Below are positions 1 through 12,719 of a stretch of 64,000 bases of DNA, piece by piece. Position 1 is the stretch's first letter; the number at the start of each line of letters is the position of its first letter. The DNA is taken from assembly GCA_026120185.1 (NCBI GenBank), contig JANUWF010002353.1:558001-622000 (forward strand), read 5' to 3'. A model generated the notes under the pieces. The model was not told the origin of the DNA and did no database searches. It worked only from the letters and a program-made list of their open reading frames with translations. Source of the stretch: Voacanga thouarsii (Eukaryota; Streptophyta; Magnoliopsida; Gentianales; Apocynaceae). A program made the translations under genes and the position numbers.

Positions 1-1410
1 GGGTTAGGCCATCTAACAGTTTGATAGTTCCCTTGTGAGTGACTTTAACAGTCTGTCCATTAGGCAGACTCACAGATGTATTGCTCACAGTAGTATGGGA
101 ATCAAAGAAATTAAGAGATGTACAAATATGATCAGATGCCCCTGAGTCTAAAATCCAATGCAATGAATTAGGATTGCAAAAAAAACCTTTACCTTCCTCT
201 CTGAAGCTAGCAGTGAGAACAGTGGCTTGATTAGCTACAGGGTCATTGGTTGCAGTTCCCAACTCGGGTCCTTTCTTCTGCGACAATTCAACCAATTGCC
301 GATACTTGCATTGCGATTAATCCATAAACTCCATTTCTTTGTCACATTATTATCCTGAGTTTTAGACTGTTGCATTCTCATTTCTGCAAAATTGATTGTT
401 CCCTCATGTTGTAAACCAGCATTCCTCTTTCCCTTATAGCTTATAGGATAGCCATGTTTCTTATAGCATTTATCCACTGTGTGTCCATTCAAGCCACAAT
501 GTGTGCAATATAGTTGTTTTACGTTAAACCTCCTGAATTGCCCTATTGCATTAGTGAATTGAGCAGGCTGAAAATGAGAACAATTACCACTAGACAGTAG
601 ATGTTTGTTCTGGGCAACAGGAACCACGTTTGATTCAACATTTGGATTCATGTTTCCAACTGACAAATTTTCATTCATTCTACTTCCTACTGTTAAAACA
701 TAATGCTCTATAGGCGGAGTAAAATTGCCTGTATTTGTGTTTCCTGTTCCTCTTTCTGTTTTCAAAGCCATAGAGAAAACCTGGTTTATACTTGGTAATG
801 GAGTCATTAGCAGAACTTGTGATTTCAAAGTAGTATAGTTATCATTGAGGCCTTTCACAAATCTAATCACACAATCTCCTTCCACATATTTCCTAACATT
901 ACTTGTCTCAGCACAAGTGCAACAAGGAATAGGTCTCAAACTTAGCATTTCATCCCACAGTGATTTCAGTTTAGTGAAATATTGAGTCATTGAGGAACAA
1001 CCTTGTTTCAAACCATGAATTTCCTCCAGCAGATCAGATAACCTGAGCATATCCCCTTGATTGAACCTCTCATTCAGTTCCTTCCAAATGTCTGCTGCAG
1101 TCTGGTTATACACCACGGATCTAGCTATTTCTAGAGTGCATGATTTCATTAGCCAAGCCATCACAAGGTTATTGCATTGTCTCCACGGTTCATGCATCCG
1201 ATCTTCTACTGCTGGAATTGGATTCAATGGATCTATGAATTGTTCTTTGTGCTTGCAGGACAATGCTATTCGCATGGAACGACTCCATGTTTGATAGTTA
1301 TTTCCATCTAATGGTGGTGTAACCAGAACAAGAGATGGACAATCACTAGGATGGATGTAATATGGATTGGGAGCAACATATTCTGCAGTTGCAGGGATGA
1401 AATTCGCCAT
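1..1410 (-). pseudogene. copia gag-protease reading frame with one frameshift
   Basis: The likely ATG is at 1408-1410. The gag part has the plant copia gag N-terminus (LDGNNYQTWSRSMRIAL) and a CX2CX4HX4C zinc knuckle (CTHCGLNGHTVDKC, about 500-540). Near 318-322 the frame shifts by one base: the gag frame stops at 235, while the adjoining frame reads on through TNDPVANQ into the protease motif ILDSGASDHIC (around 120-160). The shift could be decay or a programmed gag-pol shift. No slippery heptamer is obvious, so decay is more likely. The DSGA catalytic Asp is intact. Confidence 0.8.
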
Positions 1411-1476
1411 AGTATTTATGAAAATCAAGGAAAAAGGGACTTCTATGAGTCAATTTGAGCCCAGATCAACCTGGAA

Positions 1477-1488
1477 GCTCTGATACCA
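1477..1488 (-). other. Primer binding site complementary to initiator Met-tRNA
   Basis: On the minus strand the 12 bases read TGGTATCAGAGC, the usual plant copia primer site for initiator tRNA-Met. It directly follows a CA dinucleotide that would end the 5' LTR, which fixes that LTR boundary and the element's orientation. Confidence 0.85.
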
Positions 1489-1846
1489 TGAAGAAACAGA
1501 AGACTTGAAAGCCAAAAAGAAAAATGCAAAAATGCAAACTGAGAGAGAAGATTTCAGAAATTTATTTCATCATCCCAGAGAGAATAATTGAATACAAAGT
1601 CCTATCTCACCTATATATATATACATCAGGAATGGCTATTTACAAATTACAAATCTAAATCTAATAATCAGAACAGAAAATTCAAAATAAGAAGCTTGGT
1701 CATCAAGCTATCCTCAATGCATAACCGTCTGCAGCATGCTTGGTGTGAGCTGCTTCTATTTCTCGCGCATGTGTGTAGCTATCCTAGCTGGCTCCAAGTC
1801 AGTTGATGTTGCTGATTGTGAAGTTGAACTGGCAGCTGTTTCAACA
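1489..1846 (-). repeat. Putative 5' LTR of the left copia element
   Basis: The inner end is set by the primer site. The outer end is inferred from a TG...CA pair with similar terminal decamers on the minus strand (TGTTGAAACA at the outer end, TGTTTCTTCA at the inner end). A TATA-like run on the minus strand at about 1610-1625 fits a promoter. The outer boundary cannot be confirmed without the second LTR. Confidence 0.5.
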
Positions 1847-4574
1847 AACCACTCATTTTCTTCCGGCCTGTCAAACATAACAGTCAAAGAAACAAGAAGT
1901 TCACACTCACTTGCTGGTATTCACGGAGCATGGGTCAGAACACTTGGAACCAAAGCAAATTATCTTAGCTTGTGGAAAGTGTATGCAGATAACCTGGCGT
2001 TTTTGCCGACAATCATGCCATAAGACTGAAGTGTTTACCATTTGATATCAGCTGAATAACAATTGGAAGGGTGAAGCCAGAGTACGAGTCTCCACCAACA
2101 TACAAGGGATTTGATATGAATTCTGGATGATCATCTAGCCACTGCAATGTAAATATAATTATTCCGAATCTCAGAGATATTAAATTGTCAATGGAGAAAT
2201 TCTCTTCACTACTCATAGCTAGACTCTTGGATGTAAGTCTTCTGTGTGTAATCTGTAAACTAGATATGTATGCACTTCCAAGTCTTTGAAGTTAATGGAT
2301 TTTGCACACATAGCAACATGTATTATTGTACAGTCTTATTCAACCTTCAAATGCACAAAACTAATGGAATACAACCTCAATCCGCTGATGGAAGCATTTC
2401 AAGGAACTACAAAAGCCCCACAAATATTAGAAAAGAAATAAAGAGCTGAATGCTGACATGTTTCTGCTACAATCAATCGTTCAAAGAAAATTTCTATCAA
2501 GATTAACATATTCCTAAGTTACAGTATATAAATTGAAGAATCCAGAATTTTCAGTAGGGTGGAATATACCTTCCTGAGAAATTCATAGTCTTGATCAAAA
2601 GCTTGCATATCAGTAGAGTGAAAGGCTTCTAGAGTCCTTCCATAGGAAAATCCGGTACCCACTGGCGCATCCACGAAGATTATGCTGGCCACCTAACACC
2701 ACATCCCCTTCGAACTTCAGCTCAACTTCTGGAATACTGGATTATGAAATATGACTGCATTCAATGCTGTACTTACCTTTGTCCAAGAATGAGCATTCAA
2801 AACAAACTTAGGAAGACTCCCATCGTATCTAACTGTTGGGTTGGCTCCCAACGTAGGGAGTAAATAGCCATTATGGCTAAAGTAAACAACCAAAAAGCAA
2901 CAAAAATGGAAAAAAGTTTTGCTTTCTGGTCAACACAAAAAAAAGACAGAAAACACTACAAAAACAGCTGTCGGTCGGTGAGTGAGAAAAAGAGAGAGAG
3001 AAAAATAGCCGGACAAAAGGAGAGAGAGAAAGGGAGAAATTTTTACAGAAATTTTGTTTTGAGCAGTTTATTTTTACTGGACGATCGAATGATGGTTTTT
3101 TTTTTTTTAATTTGGCTTAATTTTAGATATGTTAGGAGAAATATAATTACATTCTAACGGCGGTGATCAATTTTTAATAGCCAGATTCAGAAATATTACC
3201 GCTCAACAGTGACGAATTTCTGGTACATTTTCTTTAATTATTCTTCTCTATATTTTAGTTTTTTAATGAAGTTGTAATTTCATTGTGACTGTATTTTCAG
3301 TTGTATATTGTGAAACTCTATCTTATATTCTTCCTTATTGATTAGTGGAGCTTTTAGCGTGGACCTAAAGGTTCCGTAGGGTCACGCCCCAAGTACAGGG
3401 ATGATTCGGCAACACTCTCAAATTGGAATGCTGAACTCTTAGCACCTCAAACTAATCCACCACGCTTCCAGTGTCCTATTCTGATACTCAAATAACCCGC
3501 ACATATAAACTCACACATTTAGAAACTCAAATTCGTAATTAAGTCTAAGCAACCCAACTGACATTAATTGAGCATTTATTTACATAGTCTACCAAGTACA
3601 TAACGGACATAAATCTATCAAAACCATAAAAGTCTAACAAAACATCTTAACTGTTCAAATAAATAAACATATTATAGACATTCAAAAATAATAGCTAGAT
3701 ATCATTGGCAATCTTCCTCAACTACTCGTTTAGTTCTTCTTCTTTTAACTGATATCCCGCAAAATGGTAGATAAAGAGTGAGTTCACTAACTCAATAAAG
3801 AAATCTGGCTTACCTGATATTGAACATGCTACATATTTATAAAATGCTTGTTCAAAATAGCTTTCAAGTTATTATAGGACACAACTTATGAGGTTTTAGA
3901 ATATCTTCTTGGTGGGTTGGTCGCACCATATGAAGATCTCGGAATATCACAAGAGGGAGGGAAAGAAGAACAATCAATTTCTTAGTTTTACTCAATACTG
4001 AATCAAATGATGCATAACCGATACCTGAATACTGAATCGGTATTGTTTATTCAACGAAAATAATGACCAATAAATCAAGAAAACAAACCATCGCTTTTGT
4101 CACTCCCCAGGCCCCGCAGGGCGTGGCACGGCCGTACCACCAGAGTCGTAACCCAATAATACGAAGTCGTACCTCAAAACTTAAATAACAAAACACATTT
4201 TCTTCCAAAATGATAACTAAATAATTTCATAATTAAATCTTCCTCAAAGAAATTATATCAAAATCCATAAAACTAATTCTTACATTTGTTTCTTCGAGTA
4301 CTAAAAATATAGATAGAAATTAACATAAATAAGATAACATAAGTCACTGAACAAAATATTAGAATTCGACTCTGTGCTATACGTCCAATACAATCTTAGT
4401 TGAAAGGGCTTTCGCACCACTGCTTATCATTAAAATCTAAAAGGAGGAAATATTAAAGGGTGAGCCAACCACATGTTCAGTAAGTCGTAATGAATCACTT
4501 CTCCCGAATAAAGTTTAACACATGTCTTTACATAATATACGTACATGTCCATCACATTAACAATTACATTCACA

Positions 4575-4618
4575 AATAATAATAACAATAACAATAATAA
4601 TAATAACAATAATAACAA
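4575..4618. repeat. AAT/AAC trinucleotide microsatellite
   Basis: Interspersed AAT and AAC units form a simple repeat of about 44 bp inside the 4.1-kb insertion. The minus-strand Leu-rich reading frame across it is an artefact of the repeat. Confidence 0.85.
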
Positions 4619-4627
4619 CTATTATCA

Positions 4628-4735
4628 AATATTTAGTTTTAAATTATTTTTATAACATACGAAGAAGAATATAAGCTTTTCATTTAGTTTTAAATTATTC
4701 TTATAGTATACTAAGGAGAATAAAACTTTTATTTA
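4628..4735. repeat. Imperfect tandem repeat inside the 4.1-kb insertion
   Basis: Two copies of a block of about 55 bp, each containing ATTTAGTTTTAAATTATT, follow each other just after the microsatellite. They are AT-rich and non-coding. The boundaries are approximate. Confidence 0.5.
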
Positions 4736-7529
4736 TATAAAAATAGCAAACTCAATAAATTTTAAATTATTTTCATGGGATATAAATTTAAACATTTAAA
4801 AAAAAATACTAACTAGTTTCTTTTGCTCCAAAACTCATACCAATTAATTTAACAAAATTAATATGAGTATACTTAGCAAACTTCGTAAAAGCATGCAAAG
4901 ATATCAAACATATCGAAACATTCGTTCACACCAAATTCATACAACCATTTCCTTCTTCTAACTAAAGGAAAATTCAAAAAGGCTTAACCCGGCCTTAGCG
5001 GTCCAAAAAGATTAAAACTTCGTTTTGCATAAATCCAAAAAGACGAATTCAATCTTAACATTGTTCCAAAAAGATTTAGCCCACCTTTGAGGCATCATAT
5101 TCAAATAAACATTAACAGATCCATCATGTACCAAATTCATCAAATATATTCATACAAAACCATGTATCTATATAATATAAATACTGTAACACACACCACA
5201 CACTAACCAATCATTGAAACTTATACTTTGAAAAAATACCATACTTTATTCGGGAATTGTTAACTAAAAATAACGTTTTATTCTATCATTCCTATAAGAA
5301 AACCGAAGAGATTCACTCTTACTTACCTCTTAATATCGACGCTTGAAAATTGTAACAGTCTATGGTATTCTTTCCTTCAAATCATAGTTGATCTCTTTCC
5401 CTCTTTCTGTGTTTGTTGACGACTATTGGAAAACAACGATATTTTTCATATGTTTTCCTATTTAATAAATCGTAGGGTTTCCTAACTCTTAAATAATTTC
5501 AATCAAGTCCCTACTTACTTAAAATATTAACCAAATAGAATTCTAATCCTTATTGTATTAGGATTTAACCCTTAACAAATTCTAAAATATCTCCATAAAT
5601 AAAAAACTTCCAAAAAGTGTGGGTTTTACAACTTTAATAGAGGAAAATCGTCGTCAGAATCAAATCAGAGGAGAGCCGGCGTTGGGTGGGGGAATCACGG
5701 CCGGTGCCGGACAGTGTGAAGCTAGCACTGGCCTTTGGCGAGGGGGCTAGTGCCGGGTGCGCTCTGAAATACGCGAACGCGATTTTCAGAGCACCCAAAA
5801 TCCAATCTGCAATATCCCAACCCCAAGAACCAAACCAACCATCCACTTTATCAAGGAAAAACACCATTTTTGTGCACCAAAAACCATTTAAACATATATA
5901 TACATACTTAAACATAACTTAATTCACGAAGATAATTCATACTTGGGGACTTGGTTTGGCTTAACTGATCAGTCTTCCAATTATTATATCTCATTGGAAG
6001 AATGACCTTAACTTATCCTAAATATTGTATCCCCCTAGTAGGGTCTTATAGTTTATAAAGTTGGGAATTCTCTACCAAAGCAGAACCCACAAGCAATTTA
6101 GCATTCTCATGAATCAAAATCGGAGCATAAATATAGAACACAGCTTAAACCTATGGATTCCATTACAATATCAAAACAGAATTTAACGAGTAAACATATA
6201 ATGCTCAATACCATTTTTTATATATTCAAAATAGCAATTTCATAAAAGATTTAAAACGCACATAATTTCTGAAAAACAACAATCAGTAGCCAAAGTATAG
6301 GTAAACCCAATTTCCTTACCTGACGCCACAATCAGATAATTCAACAAGCCAAATCTTCTTAATCACCATCAAAAGCTCTTAGATGCCTACAATTCCCCAA
6401 TAACCACAACCACAATTACAATCTCCGCCCTAGGTTCTCCACTCCCGTAGTTATTCTCCTCTTCTGGTACAGAATTGAAAGAACGATGCGTCTATTTAAA
6501 ACGTCGTACGTTATAGAATAGAGAAAATTCCAAACTAAAATAATCAATTAAAACTCATAACCCCACTAACTTTCTAATATCACATAATAATCCCACATCA
6601 TCAATTGGACCTTAAATCCACCAAACATATTTAAAGGAAAATCCAAATTGGAGAGGCCCAAAAAGGAGAAAAAGTCCGAGTCTCACCTGTGATTTTTTCT
6701 CTTCACATTGAAGAGATTTTTCACGTAAAAATTTAATGCAGTTTATTCTTGCATTTTAACTATGTTTTTGTCTTTCATTATTACTGCCATTTTTATTTTT
6801 TTTAGTACTTCTAATTTTCATTCAAGTGTAGAGTTGATAAAGAGTAGAAGTTTACGGGATAGTTTAAAGCATAATTTGATTTGTTGTTGAATTTTAATTT
6901 CTATTTTTATTCTACTGCTTGTACGGGCCCTGTCATTGATTGTTTGTCCCAACACTTACTTCCTTGAAATTTATCAGCCCTGTATAGAGGCCACAGATTA
7001 ACCAATATGGAGCAAAATCTAGTTATATTATTCTTGCTTCCTCATCATAGAGGCGGAGAACCATAAAAAAATTTACAAGTACAAACGAAATCAATAAATA
7101 CATAGTCTTGCCTATCTCATGAACAAGACCTGACAACGTAGAGCATCCGGGACCCCCAGTCACCCAAAAGAGAAGAGGGTCCTTTTCAGGATTAGATTCT
7201 GACTTGACTGAAGTAGTAGAAGAGTTGCACATCCTCCGATTGATTCGCCCACTCCTATGTACCTGATTCAATCAAGCAACACTCACCTTTTTCAGTAAAT
7301 AATTTTGAGCAACATATCCACAAGGAAAACAGACCCGTCGTATTTACTCACCCAGTTTCGAGTTCAAAAGGGAGAGGTCCATCAAAACTTGGACGAAACT
7401 TGACTATGGACCGAGCCACAGCAAGCTTAGAACAAAGTTGCAGAACAGGCACCAGGAATAACAAATTGCGGAGATGGATACAGACATGGCCATGTTCTTT
7501 TCCAATAGAGTGAACTTGTACCATTGCAC

Positions 7530-7815
7530 CATTTGGCTTGATCATTCACTGTGAGTCCGTAGTCAATCTGAATTTTATTTTCCAGACAAAACCTATGATT
7601 TCTTGTTGTCATAAGCACATGTGTTGAAAAATTTGCTCTTGACAGGATGATATTTAGCCTACTTCAGAACGTATAAGAAACAATTTCCTCACAAGAAACC
7701 TATGTCAAGCTGGGTGGTTGATTCTTCACTGTGAATCCATGACAATCTGGATTTTCTACGCCCGAGAATTTACCTGCGATTTCTTGTTGCTGGAACCACA
7801 CGTTTGACCAACACA
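7530..7815. repeat. Duplicated SCPL upstream segment
   Basis: The sequence upstream of the pseudogene's exon 1 (about 7535-7690) matches the sequence upstream of the intact gene at about 12760-12920. A second, more diverged version of its first half follows at about 7715-7800 (shared words ATTTCTTGTTG and CAATCTGGATTTTCT-like). So the SCPL duplication carried its promoter region, part of which was then duplicated again. Confidence 0.6.
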
Positions 7816-8138
7816 GAACGTGATGCCATTTCGCTGCATCGTTTCCAATATGGTAATAAAATAAAATTCTGCTGTGAACATTTTGGTGGTCATAACTGCT
7901 CTTGGCTTGCCGTAACGTAATAATGTAGGTCAACTTAATCCCAGAGATATAAAATCAGACACTTTGACCATTAAATTATACTCTCAATTAGAAAATTCTT
8001 AGTTACACAATGGATGTATACCCCCGAATACTTTAAGTAGTTATATCAATATCTTAAAAAGTTATATTATTTTAGAAGTGTACAACTTTATTTGTACGTA
8101 ATACAAATAACTAAAGTATTTGATATATGTATACCGAA

Positions 8139-8616
8139 CATTATTTTTTGGATCATACTGGACCGGTCGGTCAGACCGATTGAACCGTAAATCGATTCTC
8201 AAATCAAATCGGTCCGGTCCATCTCTTTGAGTCGAAAATCTCAAAAATCAGTCTATTTTGTTCAAATCGATTTGGACCGGCTGGTTCAATTAATTGAATC
8301 CGTCTTTCTTTTTTCTCCTAAATAAGATAATATATTTATAAAAAAAAATAAACTACACAAATCGAATAAATAACCTATAATAATAGAGAAAATATCATAT
8401 ATATATTTTTAATTTCGTTATTTATGCATTTATGGACTTGAATTACACTAAATTATTAATCAATTTTATTCTTAAAAATATTATTTTTTTAAATTTTTAA
8501 ATAATAATAATATTGACTCAATTAGAGTTCAATTGTGGTTCAATTGTAGTTGGACCATTAAACCGTGAACTAGTAAATTTTTCGATTTGATACCCAGTCC
8601 GATTTTGAAAACAATG
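8139..8616. mobile_element. hAT-type MITE (478 bp)
   Basis: The termini are inverted and related: CATTATTTTTTGG at the left, and CATTGTTTTCAAAA on the reverse strand at the right. They are followed by GGACCGG-rich sub-terminal sequence. The flanks ATACCGAA (8131-8138) and ATACCGGG (8617-8624) form an 8-bp duplication with two mismatches, the size hAT transposases make. There is no open reading frame, so it is a non-autonomous element. Confidence 0.65.
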
Positions 8617-9584
8617 ATACCGGGTGTACCTAAAAATCTCTCAGTAAAATTATCTAGAAATTACGGAGCTAAAATGAGAGATAAGTAAGATTAATTTAAA
8701 TATAGATCATATTAAAAAATATTAATAATATCTATTAAAATATAAAAATATATTTTTAGTAGAAATTTAACTGTTCGAATCATATGATATAATGGTAAAG
8801 GAAAACTTATAGATGGCAACCTTCCTATAAAATTATGTGTTAAATTCTTAACTCTATATTATATATCTCACAATTTAACTCTTCTACAATAATAATAAAA
8901 TTTATTTGATCATTTAATTAAATATTTAAAATGATATTTATTTATTTATTCATTTATAACAACAGATACTATGCATTATTTTATTGTATTTTGATAATAT
9001 AATCTCACTATTGATTAATTATTTAAAGCATATTAAAATTATATTCTTTATATTAAATAATTATTATTTTTTTAACATAATATATATCGTAATAAAATGT
9101 AATACTATAATAATACAACGTGACCTTTCACAACTAGTTACTACAAGTATCGAGGTGAGCAAGGAGATATTGATTTGATATATTGTCTGGTTTGATGAGA
9201 TCTTCTTGGACAACATACATTTCGAGACGTGGGTCTTAGTTCAGGATTCAGTCAAAAAGTGCTAAAGAAAACTGGCATGATGTTAATGCAACGAAAGGGA
9301 AAATTATAGCATGGACCAATCGGTACAATTCATCAATGCAGTTGATCCACAGGGCCATGGTCCATATAAGAATTCCTCCAACGAATGACTTGCCATTGTT
9401 CTCTCTTTTATTTGGTCCACAATGAAGGAGCTTAGCAATCAGAGAAATATGGGAAATGAGAATTATGAAAATAACACAATGAATCAATGTAAAGGTTTCT
9501 TCCTTAAAAGAAAATGATAATAAATGTATTGATATAGCAGCCAGTTGATTAGAGAGTTATTTATTAGATATAGCAGCCAGTTTA
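8617..9584. other. Intergenic, AT-rich, no gene seen
   Basis: Very AT-rich to about 9120, then more average composition. A short minus-strand frame at 9248-9487 has no recognisable domain. It lies downstream of the SCPL gene's stop codon and may be 3' UTR or unrelated sequence. Confidence 0.5.
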
Positions 9585-12500
9585 TTAGAGAGGCCTTGAT
9601 TCTAGCCACCTTTCGAGCATTGCTTTACATTCAGGAGGCCTGTACTCAGGGGCAGTGTGGCCTCCTCCCTGTTTGAAATAGAGATGATGAAACTAAACCA
9701 CAGAAAACAAGAACTGTGCATGGAAGCAAAGGGAAAATGATGGTTAACTTGCCTTCACTGTCGCGAATGTCATCCGGTTGGCATAAGTCCTTGTATAACT
9801 GCAGAACACAACTCCAACTTAATCAGATCCTTTCTTGTGCATCAACGTCAAATTTAGGTATTAGAAGTAATGGTTTTAGCATTGAACTAACCCTGCAACT
9901 TGGCCTTTAAAAATCCATTGCCGCCAATCATCAACTATGGAGTAATTTAGAGATTTAATCCAGGCTTGAGTTCCAAAATGAGGTACGACCATGTCATGAT
10001 CACCACTGAATTGCAAAATTGAAATTTAAGAACATATTTTTAACTAGTAATTCACATAAAAGAACTAGTTTTAACAAATGAATGTAGAGACTCTCTATTT
10101 GACCTGTATATCAGAGATCTGTAACCCTTCATACTGAGGTTTGCATGGTATGGTACACTAGTTGTAACTGTTTTTGTGTAATTCAGGTTCTGGCATCGTC
10201 GCCATTCTCCAATAGTCCCCTGTATCAAGAATTAGCAGGACACACCAAGACAGATACACATCACATGTTACATGCATATCAACCGCAGATAGAATTCTTG
10301 GTGCTTCAATGCCAAACTATCTTCTCCAGGTAATACACATACCTTCCGAATATGAAGAGCCTCTTGGACACCCTTGTCATTAGCCCAGTAATAAGCAAGC
10401 CAGTACCCATCAATCTACATTAATCAGAAGACATGGATCCAAGAATCTTAAATATAAAGCACGAGGATGATTTTAAATCAACTGATGATGAGGTATTACA
10501 CGACAACTAAATGGAGAACGAATTCTCTGATCTTGAAGCTTCAAATGCAGCATTTCATATAAAGCTCTGCTGCCACCTCGTAATTTGCTTGGATTTGGGG
10601 CAGCAAAAGGACAGCTGGGCTCCAAAATTTGTGCCATGTTAATTTTATCAATCATCTGCACAAACGCCAATTTACAACTTCCATTTATTTGGAATTTGTA
10701 TTGCTGATTGCTTGATAAAGAAATAGAGAAGTTCCCAAAGGAAATTGTTGCTTGCCTGATTGTAAGTCTCCATATTCAGCATGCAGAGTGCATTACTGGG
10801 ATCTACATCATAATATTTTCCTTTACAGGTTTCCTTCAAGGACTGTTAAGAAATTTGTGATAAAATAATAGTATAATATTGAGCGCATCAAATGAAGAAG
10901 GCTTCAGAAAATGGGAAGATACACAAAGAATAGGCCACCTCATAAAGTTCATCAGAAATTAGCCCCATTCCATGAGCAAATTGGACTCGATAGTCAGCAT
11001 CAACTGGAGTTGCACCTGGATTTCCTAGCAAATATCCCTGAAGCCATTTCAGGGGGTGCAAAATATTATTGACAGGGAAGCATACTAAGAAAAATGTGCA
11101 ATCACAATATCGAGACTATATTAGTATATTGAGCACAGTTTAGAAAATTTCAAAGAGTTTGTCGTGGACATTTTCTTCTGCCGTTTTATCCAAAAGTACA
11201 AACCTTGAGATCAATCCTTGGCTCAATTCCAGCTTCATTTCCTGCATTACACCCGAACATAATCTTCAGACTAATGCATTTTCAACAGAATATTTGTTCT
11301 TTTACTTTCCTTTTGCAATAACCAGTTCATTGCCATTTTTCCAGCAGCCCAATATAGGCAGATTTAGAAGGCACAATTAGGCACAATCAGAAAACTTGGA
11401 ACCAGAGCAAATTATCTTAGCTTGTAGAAAGTATGCAGATAACTTGGCTGTTTTGTTGAGAATCATGCCATAAGACTGAGGTCTTTACCATTTGATATAA
11501 GCTGAGTGATAATCGGAACAGTGATACCCGAATATGAGTCTCCGCCCACATACAGTGGATTTGAGATGAATTCAGGATGATCAACTAGCCACTGCAATGT
11601 AAATATAATTATGCCTAATCTCAAATATGAAAAAAATTCATTGTACATAAATATACATGGTTGTCAATTTGTTCACAATACATAAGACCTACACATAGCT
11701 AGACTCTGAATACATATAAATATGTATATGTGTGTGTAATCTCTAAACTAGTTTTGAGGACTTTCAAGCCTTTGAAGTTAATGGATTTTGCTCAAATGCC
11801 AACCTATATTATTTTACGAAGTCTTAATCTTCAAATGAACATGACATACTAGCATGTTTCTTCGCCCATCACTTGTTCAAAGAAAATTTGTATCAAGATC
11901 AGCATATTTCTCAGAGTGGGATGTACCTTCCTCAGAAATTCATAGTCTTGATCGCAAGCTTGTATATCAGTGGAATGAGAAGCTTCGGGAGTCCTTCCAT
12001 AGGAAAATCCAGTACCCACTGGCGCGTCCACGAAGATTATGCTGGCCACCTAACACCACATCCCCTCCTAAGTTAAGCTTAACTGCCGGGATACTGAGTT
12101 ATGAAATATTACTTCGCTTCATTCAATACTGAACTTACCTTTGTCCAAGAATGAGGATTCAACACAAACTTAGGAAGACTCCCATCGTACTTCACTTCCT
12201 TGTACTTTAGAGGTCCTGCAGAGTCCACAGGTTAACCAATATGGCGCAAAATCCAGTAATATTATTCTTGTTCCCTCGTCATAGAGACGGAGAAGAATCA
12301 AAAACTTACAAGCAAAAACGAAATCAATAAATACATAGTCTTGCCTATCTCAAAAACAAGACCAGAAAATGCAGAGCACCCAGGACCGCCAGTTAACCAA
12401 AAGAGAAGAGGGTCCTTTTCAGGATTAGATTCTGACTTAATGAAGTAGTAGAAGAGTTGCACATCCTCCGATTCGCCCACTCCTATATACCTGATTCAAT

Positions 12501-12719
12501 CAAGCAACACCAGCCTTTTTCAGTCGATCATTTTGAGCAAGATATCCACAAGGAAAACAGGCCTGTCGTATATACTCACCCAGTTTCGAGTTCAAAAGGG
12601 AGAGGTCCATCAAAACTTGGAAGAAACTTGACTATGGAACCAGCCACAGCAAGCTTAGAACAAAGTTGTAGAACAAGCACCAGGTACAACAGCTTGCGGA
12701 GATGGACACATATGGCCAT
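9585..12719 (-). CDS. Serine carboxypeptidase-like protein A (clade-I SCPL, probable acyltransferase)
   Basis: Fourteen exons: 12580-12719, 12345-12490, 12139-12215, 11927-12049, 11489-11591, 11204-11241, 10939-11037, 10756-10842, 10500-10655, 10343-10414, 10104-10219, 9892-10005, 9753-9798 and 9585-9668. They total 1401 nt, or 466 aa, with phases that join cleanly; an in-frame ATG at 12758 would add 13 residues. A hydrophobic signal peptide (about 8-26) precedes the family block [18 protein letters not shown]. The oxyanion motif is [12 protein letters not shown], the catalytic Ser is in GGDSYSG (about Ser181), the Asp in SGDHD (about 388) and the His in GGGHTAPEY (His443). Clade-I SCPL proteins are secretory or vacuolar, and several transfer acyl groups from glucose esters. 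Substrate cannot be told from sequence. Introns 2, 8 and 13 begin with GC instead of GT. All triad residues are present and no stop or frameshift was found. Confidence 0.93.

Larger units (their letters stand above)
1..1846 (-). mobile_element. Ty1/copia LTR retrotransposon, 5' part (runs off the left edge)
   Basis: A minus-strand copia element enters the window from its 5' end. In element order it shows a putative 5' LTR (1489-1846), a primer binding site (1477-1488), a gag reading frame with a zinc knuckle, and the start of an aspartic protease at the window edge. Integrase and reverse transcriptase would lie beyond position 1. About 85 bp separate the LTR from the first sequence shared with the broken SCPL copy (about 1930), so this insertion probably helped to truncate that copy. 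The other LTR is outside the window, so the target duplication cannot be checked. Confidence 0.85.
2834..6954. mobile_element. 4.1-kb TG...CA insertion in exon 3 of the SCPL pseudogene
   Basis: The ends are TGTTGGG and CCCAACA (perfect 7-bp inverted termini). The flanks are CTAAC (2829-2833) and CTTAC (6955-6959), a 5-bp target duplication with one mismatch. Removing the insertion and one flank restores colinearity with exon 3 of the intact neighbour. TG...CA ends plus a 5-bp duplication indicate LTR-retrotransposon-type integration. I found no matching LTR pair, primer site or polyprotein, so it may be a large solo LTR, a non-autonomous element, or one scrambled by nested insertions. Blocks starting TCACGCCCC (about 3386) and TGTCACTCCCC (about 4098) may mark such nested LTR pieces. 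Confidence 0.75.
2039..7545 (-). pseudogene. Broken serine carboxypeptidase-like (SCPL) copy, exons 1-5 only
   Basis: This copy matches the first five exons of the intact neighbour at 9585-12719. Exon 1 is 7352-7545, exon 2 is 7112-7262, exon 3 is split into 6955-6979 and 2777-2833, exon 4 is 2570-2692 and exon 5 is 2039-2141 (with the Ser motif GGDSYSG). Exons 6-14, including the Asp and His of the triad, are missing. Exon 2 is 151 nt instead of 146 through a 4-base and a 1-base insertion, so it is frameshifted. Exon 3 is interrupted by a 4.1-kb element. Intron 2 keeps the unusual GC donor (7110-7111) seen in the neighbour, which supports recent duplication from it. A functional product is not expected. 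Confidence 0.9.

Noticed and set aside
5686..5922. 78-aa frame in the 4.1-kb insertion
   Set aside because: Both strands are open over the same GC-rich patch and neither shows a domain. Probably chance or LTR sequence.
9248..9487. 79-aa minus-strand frame beyond the SCPL gene A stop
   Set aside because: No recognisable domain, no splice context and not found near gene B.
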